Positions 52,108 through 59,888 of a DNA stretch of 64,000 bases are shown here, piece after piece. Numbering within the stretch: position 1 is the stretch's first letter; every line of letters starts with the position of its first letter. The position numbers and the translations under genes are program-made. The notes under the pieces are model-generated. The model saw only the letters and a program-made list of their open reading frames with translations. It did no database searches and had not been told where the DNA came from. Source of the stretch: Thiomonas sp. X19 (GTDB lineage Bacteria; Pseudomonadota; Gammaproteobacteria; Burkholderiales; Burkholderiaceae_C); the NCBI RefSeq assembly GCF_900089495.1, contig NZ_LT605203.1:2822064-2886063 (forward strand), in the 5' to 3' direction.

Positions 52108-52302
52108 TCATGCATGGATGGAAAAGTAAGTCGCCACGGCAGCCCAAAGACCGACGACGACGATGAACAGCGCCGCGACGATCACCCAGGCGCCCATCGG
52201 TCGGGCGAAATGCAGGTCGGGCATGGGCAGGTCGGCTCGTGGGATGGGGCGTCCATCCGGTCCGAGCACGGGCATGGGTTCATAAGGGCGTTCTTCTGGC
52301 AC
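52108..52302 (-). CDS. Small cytochrome oxidase subunit (IIa-like)
   Basis: 64 residues; a Pro-rich N-terminus and one C-terminal span (WVIVAALFIVVVGLWAAVATYF). In ba3 oxidases a single-helix subunit IIa replaces the missing first helix of subunit II; position just before subunit II fits. GTG start at 52302 with a strong AGGAG seven bases upstream. First gene of the oxidase operon. Confidence 0.75.
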   Translation of the reverse strand: MPEERPYEPMPVLGPDGRPIPRADLPMPDLHFARPMGAWVIVAALFIVVVGLWAAVATYFSIHA

Positions 52303-52371
52303 AGTTTTCTCCTCTGGGTTCAGACATGGATGGGCGGGCGCTCGAGTTTGCCTGCAGAGCAGGGATCGAAT

Positions 52372-52452
52372 ATAAGGAACACCTTATGAATCTTTTTTGC
52401 GCCAGATCAGATCCATTCGTAACTTGATGTTAACAATATTTCTTGATGTAAC
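52372..52452. promoter_or_regulatory. Candidate control region of the oxidase operon
   Basis: AT-rich by local standards. It holds an inverted repeat ATAAGG-AACA-CCTTAT (52372-52387), an ATGAATC half-site (52386-52392) shared with the NsrR-type operator at 55053, and a direct repeat TTGATGTTAAC / TTGATGTAAC (52424-52434 and 52443-52452) 19 bases apart. A weak minus-strand promoter TTGTAA-N17-AATATT overlaps the repeats. Confidence 0.4.
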
Positions 52453-52487
52453 GATCTTTACAACAAGCGCCGAACGCCGTTCGACAT

Positions 52488-52940
52488 TCAAAAACCATAG
52501 GCCAACAAGGCGCCGAATAAAGGGATCACGATCATGACATGCGACTGCCACATCAGCCAGCGTCGCTGGCGGCGGATCGCATCATCCGACGGGAAACGCC
52601 CGCCTAGCCTGCACTCCCGTGTCCAATGCCGCAGATTCAGGCTTGCGCGAATCGACATGCCCACCATCAGCAAGAAAAAGCCGACTTTGCTCCAGAGCAA
52701 GGGATTGGTCACATACCAGCCCCAGCCCTTGGCGCCCCAGACCATGTAGGCAAGCCCGGTTGCGCCCACCGCACAGAAACTCCCCCAGAGCCAATCGTCC
52801 AGACGCAACAGTCGATCGAGGACGGACTTGCGACCCTCGATCATCTCGGGACGCATCAACGCGGTCTTGCTGGTGAGGAACACCGCCAGCAAGAGGATGG
52901 CGGAGATATGGGCATAAGCGAGTAGGGACTCAAGCAGCAT
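52488..52940 (-). CDS. DUF2214 family membrane protein
   Basis: 150 residues, four spans, with [20 protein letters not shown], a conserved His in the first span, and the segment [20 protein letters not shown] [14 protein letters not shown]. Annotated in databases as DUF2214; function unknown, topology resembles CopD-like or cytochrome b561-like proteins. Overlaps the ferredoxin 3' end by 11 bases; last gene of the NO-stress cluster. Confidence 0.75.
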   Translation of the reverse strand: MLLESLLAYAHISAILLLAVFLTSKTALMRPEMIEGRKSVLDRLLRLDDWLWGSFCAVGATGLAYMVWGAKGWGWYVTNPLLWSKVGFFLLMVGMSIRASLNLRHWTRECRLGGRFPSDDAIRRQRRWLMWQSHVMIVIPLFGALLAYGF

Positions 52941-53364
52941 GGGAACTCCGGATCAGCATGAAACCGGCATCTGCCCAGGCTTCGACGGCGAGGACGGGAC
53001 AGCGCCAAGGCGTGCGCGAACATGCGCGATCAGCGCGGCGGGGGCGGTCCAGCAGATGCCGCTTGTACCGCGCCTCGGCCCATGCATCGGCATCCACCGG
53101 CGCGGCCTTGACCCGCGTGATCACCGGCCAACTGCGCGCCAGGCCGGCATTGAGCGCGATGAACTCCTGCTGCTCTGCCGGAACCTCGTGCTCGGGATAG
53201 ATGGCGGCCACGGGACACTCCGGTACGCACAGATTGCAGTCGATGCAGTCGCGCGGGTCGATCACCAGCATGTTCGCGCCTTCACGGAACGCATCCACGG
53301 GACAAACCGCCACGCAGTCGGTGTACTTGCACTTGATGCAATCCTCGGTGACCACGAATGTCAT
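52930..53364 (-). CDS. fdxA: Seven-iron ferredoxin FdxA with C-terminal extension
   Basis: 144 residues. The first 60 carry two cluster sites: Cys9, Cys12, Cys17, Cys21 and Cys40, Cys43, Cys46, Cys50 (3Fe-4S plus 4Fe-4S pattern with [18 protein letters not shown] start). FdxA homologues are about 107-113 residues; here about 35 extra residues follow RYKRHLLDR without clear homology, reaching into the next gene. It begins one base after the nnrS stop. It may pass electrons in NO or oxygen metabolism. Confidence 0.9.
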   Translation of the reverse strand: MTFVVTEDCIKCKYTDCVAVCPVDAFREGANMLVIDPRDCIDCNLCVPECPVAAIYPEHEVPAEQQEFIALNAGLARSWPVITRVKAAPVDADAWAEARYKRHLLDRPRRADRACSRTPWRCPVLAVEAWADAGFMLIRSSHAA

Positions 53365-53365
53365 G

Positions 53366-54604
53366 TCAACCTCGCGCAGGACCCGGTTTGCGCCCGATGC
53401 CGCCCGCAAGCGGGCGGTCGGCGCGGGGTCGCAGCAGCCAGGGCAGATAGCGCAGCACGAACACCCAGCAAGCCAGCGCCCACAGCACGGCGGACGCCTG
53501 CAATGCCGCGACCTGCGCCGGCCACGGCACGAAAGCCAAGAGCCGAAGCACCGCGGCGGCCAGCAGCAGCCCATAGCTCAGCAGGGACCAGCGGTCCAGG
53601 CGCAATGCCCGCCCCAGGTGGCCCAGGGAGGTGCGGGTGACCATGCCGATGATCAACAGCGCGAAGCCGCATACGGCGAGGAGGTGAATCCAGAGCGAGT
53701 CGGGGACGGACGCGCCGAGCGCCTGCGCCCCGCGCGCTGCCAGGCCGCCGGCCAGGCCCGCATAGCCGAGATACAGAATCCACAGCAGCGGCTGGTGCAG
53801 CACGCGCCAGGGCTTCCAACGCAACAGATGGGTCAGCATGATGCCCGCCGAGCCGAACAGCGCCAGACCCTCGGCCACGGGCCAGCGGCCCAGCATCTGC
53901 AAGCCCACGGCCAGCACCAGCAGCGCAAGGTTGACCACACCGCTGCCTGCGGCCACGTTCAGTTGCAGCCCCGGCACGGCGCGCATGGCGAAGAACGGGA
54001 TCACGCGGCGGCCGATCAGGGCGGCGACCACGGCCATCAGCAGCAGGCCGGCATGCAGAGCCCGCCAGAGTTCGGGGAACGCCGCGCTCTGCGCCGCCCA
54101 CAGGAAGGCCGCGTCGGTCGCCCCCAGGCCCAGCAGCAGCAAGGGCACGCCGAGGTTGCGCCGGTTGCGTGTCTTCAGGATGGGCAGGGCGCAGGCCACG
54201 GCGGCGGCGGCGAAAAACGCCACGTCGAGCGCGGCCGCGGGCCTGAACCACGGGCCGCCCGCAAGCAGGCCTGCGCGCGCCAGCAGCCACGCCAGGCACA
54301 AGGCGGCGAGCGGCCAACCGCGCAGCGTCGGCCGGCCCGTCCAGTTGGGCACGGCGGTGAGCAGGAAGCCGACCGCGATGGTCGCCACGAAGCCCCACAG
54401 CATCTCGTGCGCGTGCCAGAGCACGCCCACGAGCGGGACATGCGCCACGCCGGGGGCGAATACCCAGATCGCCACGACGAGGCCGGCCCAGGCCATGCCC
54501 AGGGCGTACAGCGGGCGAAAACCCAGTTCGAAACTGGCGGCGAACGAGGGCGCGGCAACCGGGGGCGGGTCCGGCTCTTGAACGCGCAGGAGATCAACAG
54601 ACAT
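53366..54604 (-). CDS. nnrS: NnrS family haem/copper membrane protein
   Basis: 412 residues, 12 spans. Family features: [69 protein letters not shown]. NnrS binds haem and copper and protects against nitric oxide, in NsrR or NnrR regulons. The ATG at 54604 lies inside the end of the haemoglobin gene (11-base overlap). Confidence 0.92.
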   Translation of the reverse strand: MSVDLLRVQEPDPPPVAAPSFAASFELGFRPLYALGMAWAGLVVAIWVFAPGVAHVPLVGVLWHAHEMLWGFVATIAVGFLLTAVPNWTGRPTLRGWPLAALCLAWLLARAGLLAGGPWFRPAAALDVAFFAAAAVACALPILKTRNRRNLGVPLLLLGLGATDAAFLWAAQSAAFPELWRALHAGLLLMAVVAALIGRRVIPFFAMRAVPGLQLNVAAGSGVVNLALLVLAVGLQMLGRWPVAEGLALFGSAGIMLTHLLRWKPWRVLHQPLLWILYLGYAGLAGGLAARGAQALGASVPDSLWIHLLAVCGFALLIIGMVTRTSLGHLGRALRLDRWSLLSYGLLLAAAVLRLLAFVPWPAQVAALQASAVLWALACWVFVLRYLPWLLRPRADRPLAGGIGRKPGPARG

Positions 54605-55013
54605 GGTGCGTGCCCTCCAGGCCACGAGCCGCCGCCTGCGGTCGGTTGGCCGTCTGCCAGCCCAGCCACAGGCTCTGCGCGATGCGCCCGGCCAACTCGT
54701 CGGCCCTGGCCTTCATCGCGGGTCCGCGCACCGCCTGGGTGGTGGCCTCGAACAACCGCAGCCAACGCGCGAACAATGCGGGATCGAGTTGCGGCAAGGC
54801 CTGGTGGGCCGGCATCGGCGTGCCGCCGCAGCGTCCGGAGCCGAGCAGGACGGAAAGCCGGAAGTCCACCATTCTCGCCAAATGGGTGGGCCCGTCGGCG
54901 ATGTGCGCGTCGAAGACGGAGCCGAGCCGATCGTCCTGCCGCACGCTGGCATGGAAAGCATGCACCATGCGGGCGATGGCGTCATCGCTGCACAGTGCGG
55001 GGTCGAATCTCAT
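54594..55013 (-). CDS. Group III truncated haemoglobin
   Basis: 139 residues, 2-on-2 globin. MVHAFHASVRQDDRLGSVF (A-B helices), the CD/E region HLARMVDFRLSVLLGSGR, the proximal His70 in PMPAHQALP and WLRLFEAT are the group III pattern. Such globins detoxify NO. The start at 55013 (MRFDPALCSD) is preferred because the longer reading begins inside the operator. First gene of the cluster trHb-nnrS-fdxA-DUF2214. Confidence 0.88.
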   Translation of the reverse strand: MRFDPALCSDDAIARMVHAFHASVRQDDRLGSVFDAHIADGPTHLARMVDFRLSVLLGSGRCGGTPMPAHQALPQLDPALFARWLRLFEATTQAVRGPAMKARADELAGRIAQSLWLGWQTANRPQAAARGLEGTHHVC

Positions 55014-55052
55014 GGGTCGTGTCCTGGGTCCACCGTGTCGGGGCGGATTTAT

Positions 55053-55098
55053 TGATTCATTTTTCATGAATCATATAACCCGCGACGCGCTTCGGCAA
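55053..55098 (-). promoter_or_regulatory. Promoter with overlapping NsrR-type operator
   Basis: A perfect palindrome TGATTCAT-TTTTC-ATGAATCA lies at 55053-55073. On the minus strand TTGCCG (55098-55093) and TATGAT (55075-55070) form a promoter with a 17-base spacer, and the palindrome covers the -10 box and start point, so a bound repressor would block it. The nsrR-like gene ends 28 bases away. Rrf2/NsrR operators in proteobacteria are A/T-rich dyads of similar size. Confidence 0.75.
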
Positions 55099-55125
55099 AC
55101 CCTTCATGCCGCCACGGGATCGGAC

Positions 55126-55605
55126 CTATGCGGCCGGCACCGTGCGCCGCGCCCTGCGCGTCGGCGTTGGAAGCGCGACCGTCTGCGTGTCGATTCGCGC
55201 ACCGCCCCCTGCTGTCAGATCGGTGAGGGTCAGGCCATCGAGCGACTGAAAAAAGGCATCGAGCGCCGCATGCAAACCGCGGGCAAGCCGGCAATGCGGC
55301 GTGAGCACGCAGGCGTCGGTATGGCGGTCGAAGCATTCCACCAGGCGGAAGTCTTCCTCGGTGCCGCGCAGCACCTCGCCGATGCGGATGGACGCCGCCT
55401 CGCGCGCCAGGCGCAAACCGCCGCCGCGGCCGCGCACGGATTGCAAATAGCCACTCCCCGCCAGATGCACCACCACCTTGGTGAGATGGCTGCGCGAAAT
55501 GCGGTGGAAGTCGGCCAGCTCGGTGATGGTGACGAGGCGCTCGGGATGCTCGGCCGCGTACATCAGCACACGCAAGGCGTAATCGGAAAACTGGGTCAGG
55601 CGCAT
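55126..55605 (-). CDS. nsrR: NsrR-like Rrf2 transcriptional regulator
   Basis: 159 residues. N-terminal winged helix (MRLTQFSDYALRVLMYAA, TITELADFHRISRSHLTK, VRGRGGGLRLAR) and three cluster Cys at 91, 99 and 105 (ECFDRHTDACVLTPHC), the NsrR spacing for a NO-sensing iron-sulphur cluster. It lies immediately upstream of NO-defence genes with a palindromic operator. The ATG at 55605 is the family start; the same frame stays open far upstream antisense to other genes by chance. Confidence 0.93.
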   Translation of the reverse strand: MRLTQFSDYALRVLMYAAEHPERLVTITELADFHRISRSHLTKVVVHLAGSGYLQSVRGRGGGLRLAREAASIRIGEVLRGTEEDFRLVECFDRHTDACVLTPHCRLARGLHAALDAFFQSLDGLTLTDLTAGGGARIDTQTVALPTPTRRARRTVPAA

Positions 55606-55713
55606 GGTGTGGCTTGAAGGCGGAGCGGAAAGAGCGTCGAATGCAGGATTGTCCATCGAAGAGCAGGCGGCGCACAACGCCGCGCCCAGGCTCCACACCC
55701 GTTCCCATCGCCC

Positions 55714-56787
55714 ATGACCACCTCCACCACCCCCCGCCAGCAATTCGCCAGCGACAACCTCGCCGGCATCTGTCCCGAAGCCCTGCAATCCCTGCTCGAC
55801 GCCAACGCCAGCGGCCACCAGCCGGCCTATGGCGACGACATCTGGACGCAAAAGTCCACCGACATGCTGCGCGAGTTGTTCCAGACCGATTGCGACGTGT
55901 ACTACGTGTTCAACGGCACCGCGGCCAATTCGCTGGCGCTGGCGTCGATGTGCCAGAGCTATCACAGCGTCATCTGCTCGCCGGTGGCGCATATCGAAAC
56001 CGACGAATGCGGCGGCCCGGAGTTTTTCTCCAACGGCTCCAAATTGCTGGTTGGCGAAAGCGACAGCGCCGCCGCGCTCCTGGGCAAACTCACACCGGAC
56101 GCGGTGGAAGATCTGGTGACCAAGCGCCACGACATCCACTACCCCAAGCCCAAGGTCGTCTCCCTCACCCAGGCCACCGAACTCGGCACGGTGTACTCGG
56201 TGGCGGAGGTGCGGGCGATTGCCGCCATCGCCAAGCGCCGGCACTTGAAGCTGCATATGGACGGCGCCCGCTTCGCCAACGCGGTGGCCGCGCTCGACGT
56301 GCATCCGTCCGAAATCACCTGGCGCGCCGGGGTTGACGTGCTGTGCTTCGGCGGTACCAAGAACGGCCTGCCGGTGGGCGAAGCGGTGGTGTTTTTCGAC
56401 CGCGACCTGTCCGCCGATTTCGCCTGGCGCGTGAAGCAGGCCGGGCAGCTCGCCTCGAAAATGCGCTTCATCTCCGCGCCCTGGGTGGGCATGCTGGAGC
56501 ACGACACCTGGCTGCGCAACGCGCGTCACGCCAACGCCATGGCGCAGCGCCTGTACCAGGCCATCCACGGCCTGCCGGGAGTGCGCGTGCTGCACCCGCC
56601 GCAAGCCAATGCGGTGTTCGCGCAGCTGCCCGCGGCCAGCATCGCGCGCTTGCATGCGGCCGGCTGGAAGTTCTATGAATTCATCGCCGGCGGCGGCTGC
56701 CGCTTGATGTGCGCCTGGGACACCCAGCCCGAAACCGTGGACGCCTTTGCCGCCGACCTGGCCGCCGCCTGCGCCCAGGCGGCATGA
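55714..56787 (+). CDS. ltaE: Low-specificity L-threonine aldolase
   Basis: 357 residues, PLP fold-type I. The PLP Lys is Lys216 in CFGGTKNGLP; HIETDECGG and KLHMDGARFANAV are family motifs. Cleaves threonine to glycine and acetaldehyde. It diverges from nsrR and precedes serine dehydratase by 51 bases on the same strand, suggesting a joint Thr/Ser/Gly catabolic unit. Confidence 0.93.
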   Translation: MTTSTTPRQQFASDNLAGICPEALQSLLDANASGHQPAYGDDIWTQKSTDMLRELFQTDCDVYYVFNGTAANSLALASMCQSYHSVICSPVAHIETDECGGPEFFSNGSKLLVGESDSAAALLGKLTPDAVEDLVTKRHDIHYPKPKVVSLTQATELGTVYSVAEVRAIAAIAKRRHLKLHMDGARFANAVAALDVHPSEITWRAGVDVLCFGGTKNGLPVGEAVVFFDRDLSADFAWRVKQAGQLASKMRFISAPWVGMLEHDTWLRNARHANAMAQRLYQAIHGLPGVRVLHPPQANAVFAQLPAASIARLHAAGWKFYEFIAGGGCRLMCAWDTQPETVDAFAADLAAACAQAA

Positions 56788-56838
56788 ACCGCTGAGCCGG
56801 CACGCATTGCGCCAGGTGCCTGCACACCTCACCAAGGA

Positions 56839-58236
56839 ATGACCATGGCCGTTTCGGTGTTCGACCTGTTCAAGATCGGCATCGGTCCGTCGAGTTCCCA
56901 TACCGTCGGGCCGATGCGCGCCGCGCGCCTGTTCGCCACCGGCTTGCAACAACAGGGCCTGCTCGCGGCCACCACCAGCGTGGAATGCCGCTTGTACGGC
57001 TCGCTGGCGGCCACGGGAAAAGGCCATGGCAGTGACAAGGCCGTGATGCTCGGACTGATGGGCGAGGAGCCCGACAAGGTGGGGGTCGATGCAGTTTCTG
57101 CACGGATCGACACCGTGCGCAAAGCCAAGCGCCTCACGCTGCTGGGGGTGCACGGCCTGGCCTTCGACCCGCAGACCGACTTGCTGTTCCAGCGCGGCAA
57201 GCCCCTGCCGCTGCACCCCAATGGCATGCGTTTCGCGGCTTTCGATGCGGCCGGCGCGCTGCTGGCCGAACGCACGTATTACTCGGTCGGTGGTGGCTTC
57301 GTGCTGAGCGACGAACTCGCCGCCGACGGCTCGCGTCACGCCGCCATCGCCCCCGACACCACCATCCTCGCCCTGCCCTTTCACAGCGGTGCCGAACTGC
57401 TCGCGCTGGCGGCGCAGCATCGCTGCAGCATCGCCGACATCATGCGCATCAACGAGCGCCACTGGCGCCACGACAGCGACATCGACGCCGGCCTGTTGCG
57501 CATCTGGCGCGTGATGCAGGACTGCGTCGCGCGCGGCTGCCACACCGAAGGCGTGCTGCCCGGCGGCTTCAAGGTCGAGCGTCGCGCCCCGGCGCTGTAC
57601 GCCGCCTTGCATGGCAAGGCGGCCTCGAGCCCGATCGACCCGCTGCGCGCACTCGACTGGGTGAACCTGTGGGCGCTGGCGGTGAACGAGGAGAACGCCG
57701 CAGGCGGCCGCGTCGTCACCGCCCCCACCAATGGCGCTGCCGGCATCGTGCCCGCGGTGCTGCATTACTACATGCGCCTCACCCCCGAGGCCGACGCGCA
57801 AGGCGTGGTGGACTTCCTGCTCACGGCCGGCGCCATCGGCCTGCTGTACAAGGAGAACGCCTCCATCTCTGGTGCCGAAGTGGGTTGTCAGGGGGAGGTC
57901 GGCGTGGCTTGCAGCATGGCCGCCGGGGCCTTGTGCGCGGTGCTCGGCGGCAGCGTGAAGCAGGTGGAAAACGCCGCCGAGGTGGGCATGGAACATCATC
58001 TGGGGCTGACCTGCGACCCGGTCGGCGGCCTGGTGCAGATTCCCTGCATCGAGCGCAACGCCATGGGCGCGGTGCAGGCCATCAACGCCGCCCGCATGGC
58101 CTTGCACGGCAACGGCCAGCATCATGTCTCGCTCGACAAAGTCATCAAGACCATGCGCGAGACCGGCGCCGACATGCAGACCAAGTACAAGGAAACCGCC
58201 CGCGGAGGGCTGGCGGTGAACATCATCGAGTGTTGA
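56839..58236 (+). CDS. sdaA: L-serine ammonia-lyase (iron-sulphur type)
   Basis: 465 residues, single-chain type. Starts [25 protein letters not shown] (in part) with the serine-binding SSSHTVGP. Cluster Cys residues lie in the second half ([35 protein letters not shown]). Deaminates serine to pyruvate and ammonia. Pairs with ltaE. Confidence 0.96.
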   Translation: MTMAVSVFDLFKIGIGPSSSHTVGPMRAARLFATGLQQQGLLAATTSVECRLYGSLAATGKGHGSDKAVMLGLMGEEPDKVGVDAVSARIDTVRKAKRLTLLGVHGLAFDPQTDLLFQRGKPLPLHPNGMRFAAFDAAGALLAERTYYSVGGGFVLSDELAADGSRHAAIAPDTTILALPFHSGAELLALAAQHRCSIADIMRINERHWRHDSDIDAGLLRIWRVMQDCVARGCHTEGVLPGGFKVERRAPALYAALHGKAASSPIDPLRALDWVNLWALAVNEENAAGGRVVTAPTNGAAGIVPAVLHYYMRLTPEADAQGVVDFLLTAGAIGLLYKENASISGAEVGCQGEVGVACSMAAGALCAVLGGSVKQVENAAEVGMEHHLGLTCDPVGGLVQIPCIERNAMGAVQAINAARMALHGNGQHHVSLDKVIKTMRETGADMQTKYKETARGGLAVNIIEC

Positions 58237-58396
58237 GCCCCGACCGGCACTTTGTTGCCGGCGTCGTCTCCTGGTCGATTCGGCTTAAGCCTGGCTTCAG
58301 GAACCTGCGCCGGGTTTGGTGAACGAACCACATGGCCTTGGCCCGTCGATGCCTGGGTCAGGCCATGATGTCCAAAACTGATCAAGGAGGTTTCCC

Positions 58397-58876
58397 ATGT
58401 GTAAACGTCGTTTACTCCTGGCCGCCGCCGCGTTCATACCCGCCGTGGCATTGGCCGCACAACCGCTCGTCGTGCATTTCGATGGCCAGTCCATTCCTAT
58501 GCATGAAACCGTGCAGGTCGAGCACACCCAAGCAGGCCCCGTGCAAGTCAAGACCTGGACCTGGCAAAGCCCTCAGGGCAACGCCCGCATCGTGATCCAA
58601 CGCAGCGACGGGGGCGTCATGCCAGCCTGGGCCATGCAGCAAATGCAGGCCATGCAATCGCAAATGGCCAGTTTGCAGAATACCGTGGCCCAATGGAGCG
58701 CACCGTTGTACGTGACGCCCCCCAACCTGCCGGTGTTGCTGTCCCAACCACTCTGGAATCTGGCTCCGGTGCTACCGGTGACCGTGATCGACGTTCAGCC
58801 GCAAACGGACACACCCAAACCTGGGCCACAAATGCCAGCGCCAAGCCGCGCGCATAAGCCCAGACTCAAAGTTTGA
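58397..58876 (+). CDS. Exported protein of unknown function
   Basis: 159 residues. Signal peptide (RRLLLAAAAFIPAVALAA), a small beta-rich part (VVHFDGQSIPMHETVQVEH, ARIVIQRSDGGVMP), a Met/Gln-rich helix (AWAMQQMQAMQSQMASLQ) and a Pro-rich tail. AAGGAGG lies eight bases before the ATG, supporting expression. No family recognised. 160 bases downstream of sdaA. Confidence 0.6.
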   Translation: MCKRRLLLAAAAFIPAVALAAQPLVVHFDGQSIPMHETVQVEHTQAGPVQVKTWTWQSPQGNARIVIQRSDGGVMPAWAMQQMQAMQSQMASLQNTVAQWSAPLYVTPPNLPVLLSQPLWNLAPVLPVTVIDVQPQTDTPKPGPQMPAPSRAHKPRLKV

Positions 58877-58886
58877 GCAGGTTTGC

Positions 58887-58907
58887 CGCGCCACATCGGC
58901 GCGGCGT
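58887..58907 (+). terminator. Possible terminator after the exported protein
   Basis: GCCGCGCC-ACATC-GGCGCGGC hairpin, eight base pairs, eleven bases after the stop; followed by GTCTTC, so it lacks a proper T run. Confidence 0.4.
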
Positions 58908-59221
58908 CTTCATCCCCAGGCATGCACGCGGCAGTCCGAGCATCTTCGCATCACTCGACACGCATAGGCAGGGGGCCGGCTCATCCTCCACGATGTGGGG
59001 AAGGCTGGGAGGGGTAGTTTTGTGCGCTGCTTGGAGGCTGGGGTCGATTCTGGAACACTCAAAAAACCGAGGCCCTAAGTACCGAATCGCGGCTCGCCAG
59101 CACCATCATGATCAGCCCGGCGACGCGCGGGACGGTTGATGGTTTCACAAGGGCTGCAAGAAAAAGTTTCAAGCGCCTCGGGACCAAGGCGCGGCCACAG
59201 CCGCGCTGGCCGAATGAGGCC
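58908..59221. other. Convergent intergenic region, no gene supported
   Basis: About 314 bases between the exported-protein gene and pagP. No frame shows a ribosome site or homology; local composition is less GC-rich with short A runs. No known RNA fold recognised. Confidence 0.5.
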
Positions 59222-59833
59222 TCAGCGAAAGGCGTAGCGCGCGAAAAAGAACGCCACATTGCCGTTGTTCAAAGTGCTGGTCACTTTCGGCAGGAAAGTC
59301 CCGTAGAGGGTAAAGCGGCCATAGCCCACCGAGACCAGCGGCAAGGCGATGGGGAATGGAATGTTCTTGAAAATATCGGCGCGCGAGGTGATGCCTGCGG
59401 TGTAGCCGGCACCGAAATGCAAGGCGCCGACGGGGTCCCACAACCACTGCTTCGCGTAACCGACCACGGGTTCTGCGTTGCGGTGCGAGTCGGAGAACAT
59501 CATGGCGTAAACCATCTCGTCATTGCCGTTCGCATCGATGATGTGCTTGCCCCAACCCAGGCCCCAGGCATGGCTGTTGAGTTGAGCGCGCTTGGCTGCG
59601 GTGTAGGTGGCCGGGTCGTGCCAGGTGTAGCCGGTGACGAACAGATCGGGTGTGCCGTTGTCGTAGATGTTGGTGAGGTTTTGCGTGGCACGATCGGCCC
59701 AACGCATCACACCCGCCTGGCTTGTGGGCGGCAGCAGAATCAGGCTGCCGAGCAGAGAGACGAGGAAGACTTGGCGCATCCGGGCACCATAGACATTGAA
59801 TGTTTCTGCAATGTTGCGCATGAGGGTCTTCAT
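59222..59833 (-). CDS. pagP: Lipid A palmitoyltransferase PagP
   Basis: 203 residues from 59833; an ATG at 59779 would give 185 with the signal peptide MRQVFLVSLLGSLILLPPTSQA at the very start. Mature part is the PagP barrel: TGYTWHDPATYTAAKR (catalytic His), YAMMFSDSHRNAEPVVGY (Asp-Ser pair), FPIALPLVSVGYGRF and the C-terminal NGNVAFFFARYAF strand. PagP moves palmitate from phospholipid to lipid A in the outer membrane. It lies 55 bases downstream of an ArnT-like gene on the same strand. Confidence 0.88.
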   Translation of the reverse strand: MKTLMRNIAETFNVYGARMRQVFLVSLLGSLILLPPTSQAGVMRWADRATQNLTNIYDNGTPDLFVTGYTWHDPATYTAAKRAQLNSHAWGLGWGKHIIDANGNDEMVYAMMFSDSHRNAEPVVGYAKQWLWDPVGALHFGAGYTAGITSRADIFKNIPFPIALPLVSVGYGRFTLYGTFLPKVTSTLNNGNVAFFFARYAFR

Positions 59834-59888
59834 GGGTTTCAAAATCCTGCAAGATTGGGGCGGTTGATGGTGCCGGTTGATGGTGGCA

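Noticed and set aside
52424..52460. Classical FNR/Anr box upstream of the oxidase
   Set aside because: TTGAT half-sites are present but the second half ATCAA is not at the right spacing in either copy.
55606..58125. Minus-strand frame extending nsrR to nearly 1000 residues
   Set aside because: It runs antisense through ltaE and sdaA; only the last 159 residues resemble a protein family, and the ATG at 55605 is the standard NsrR start.
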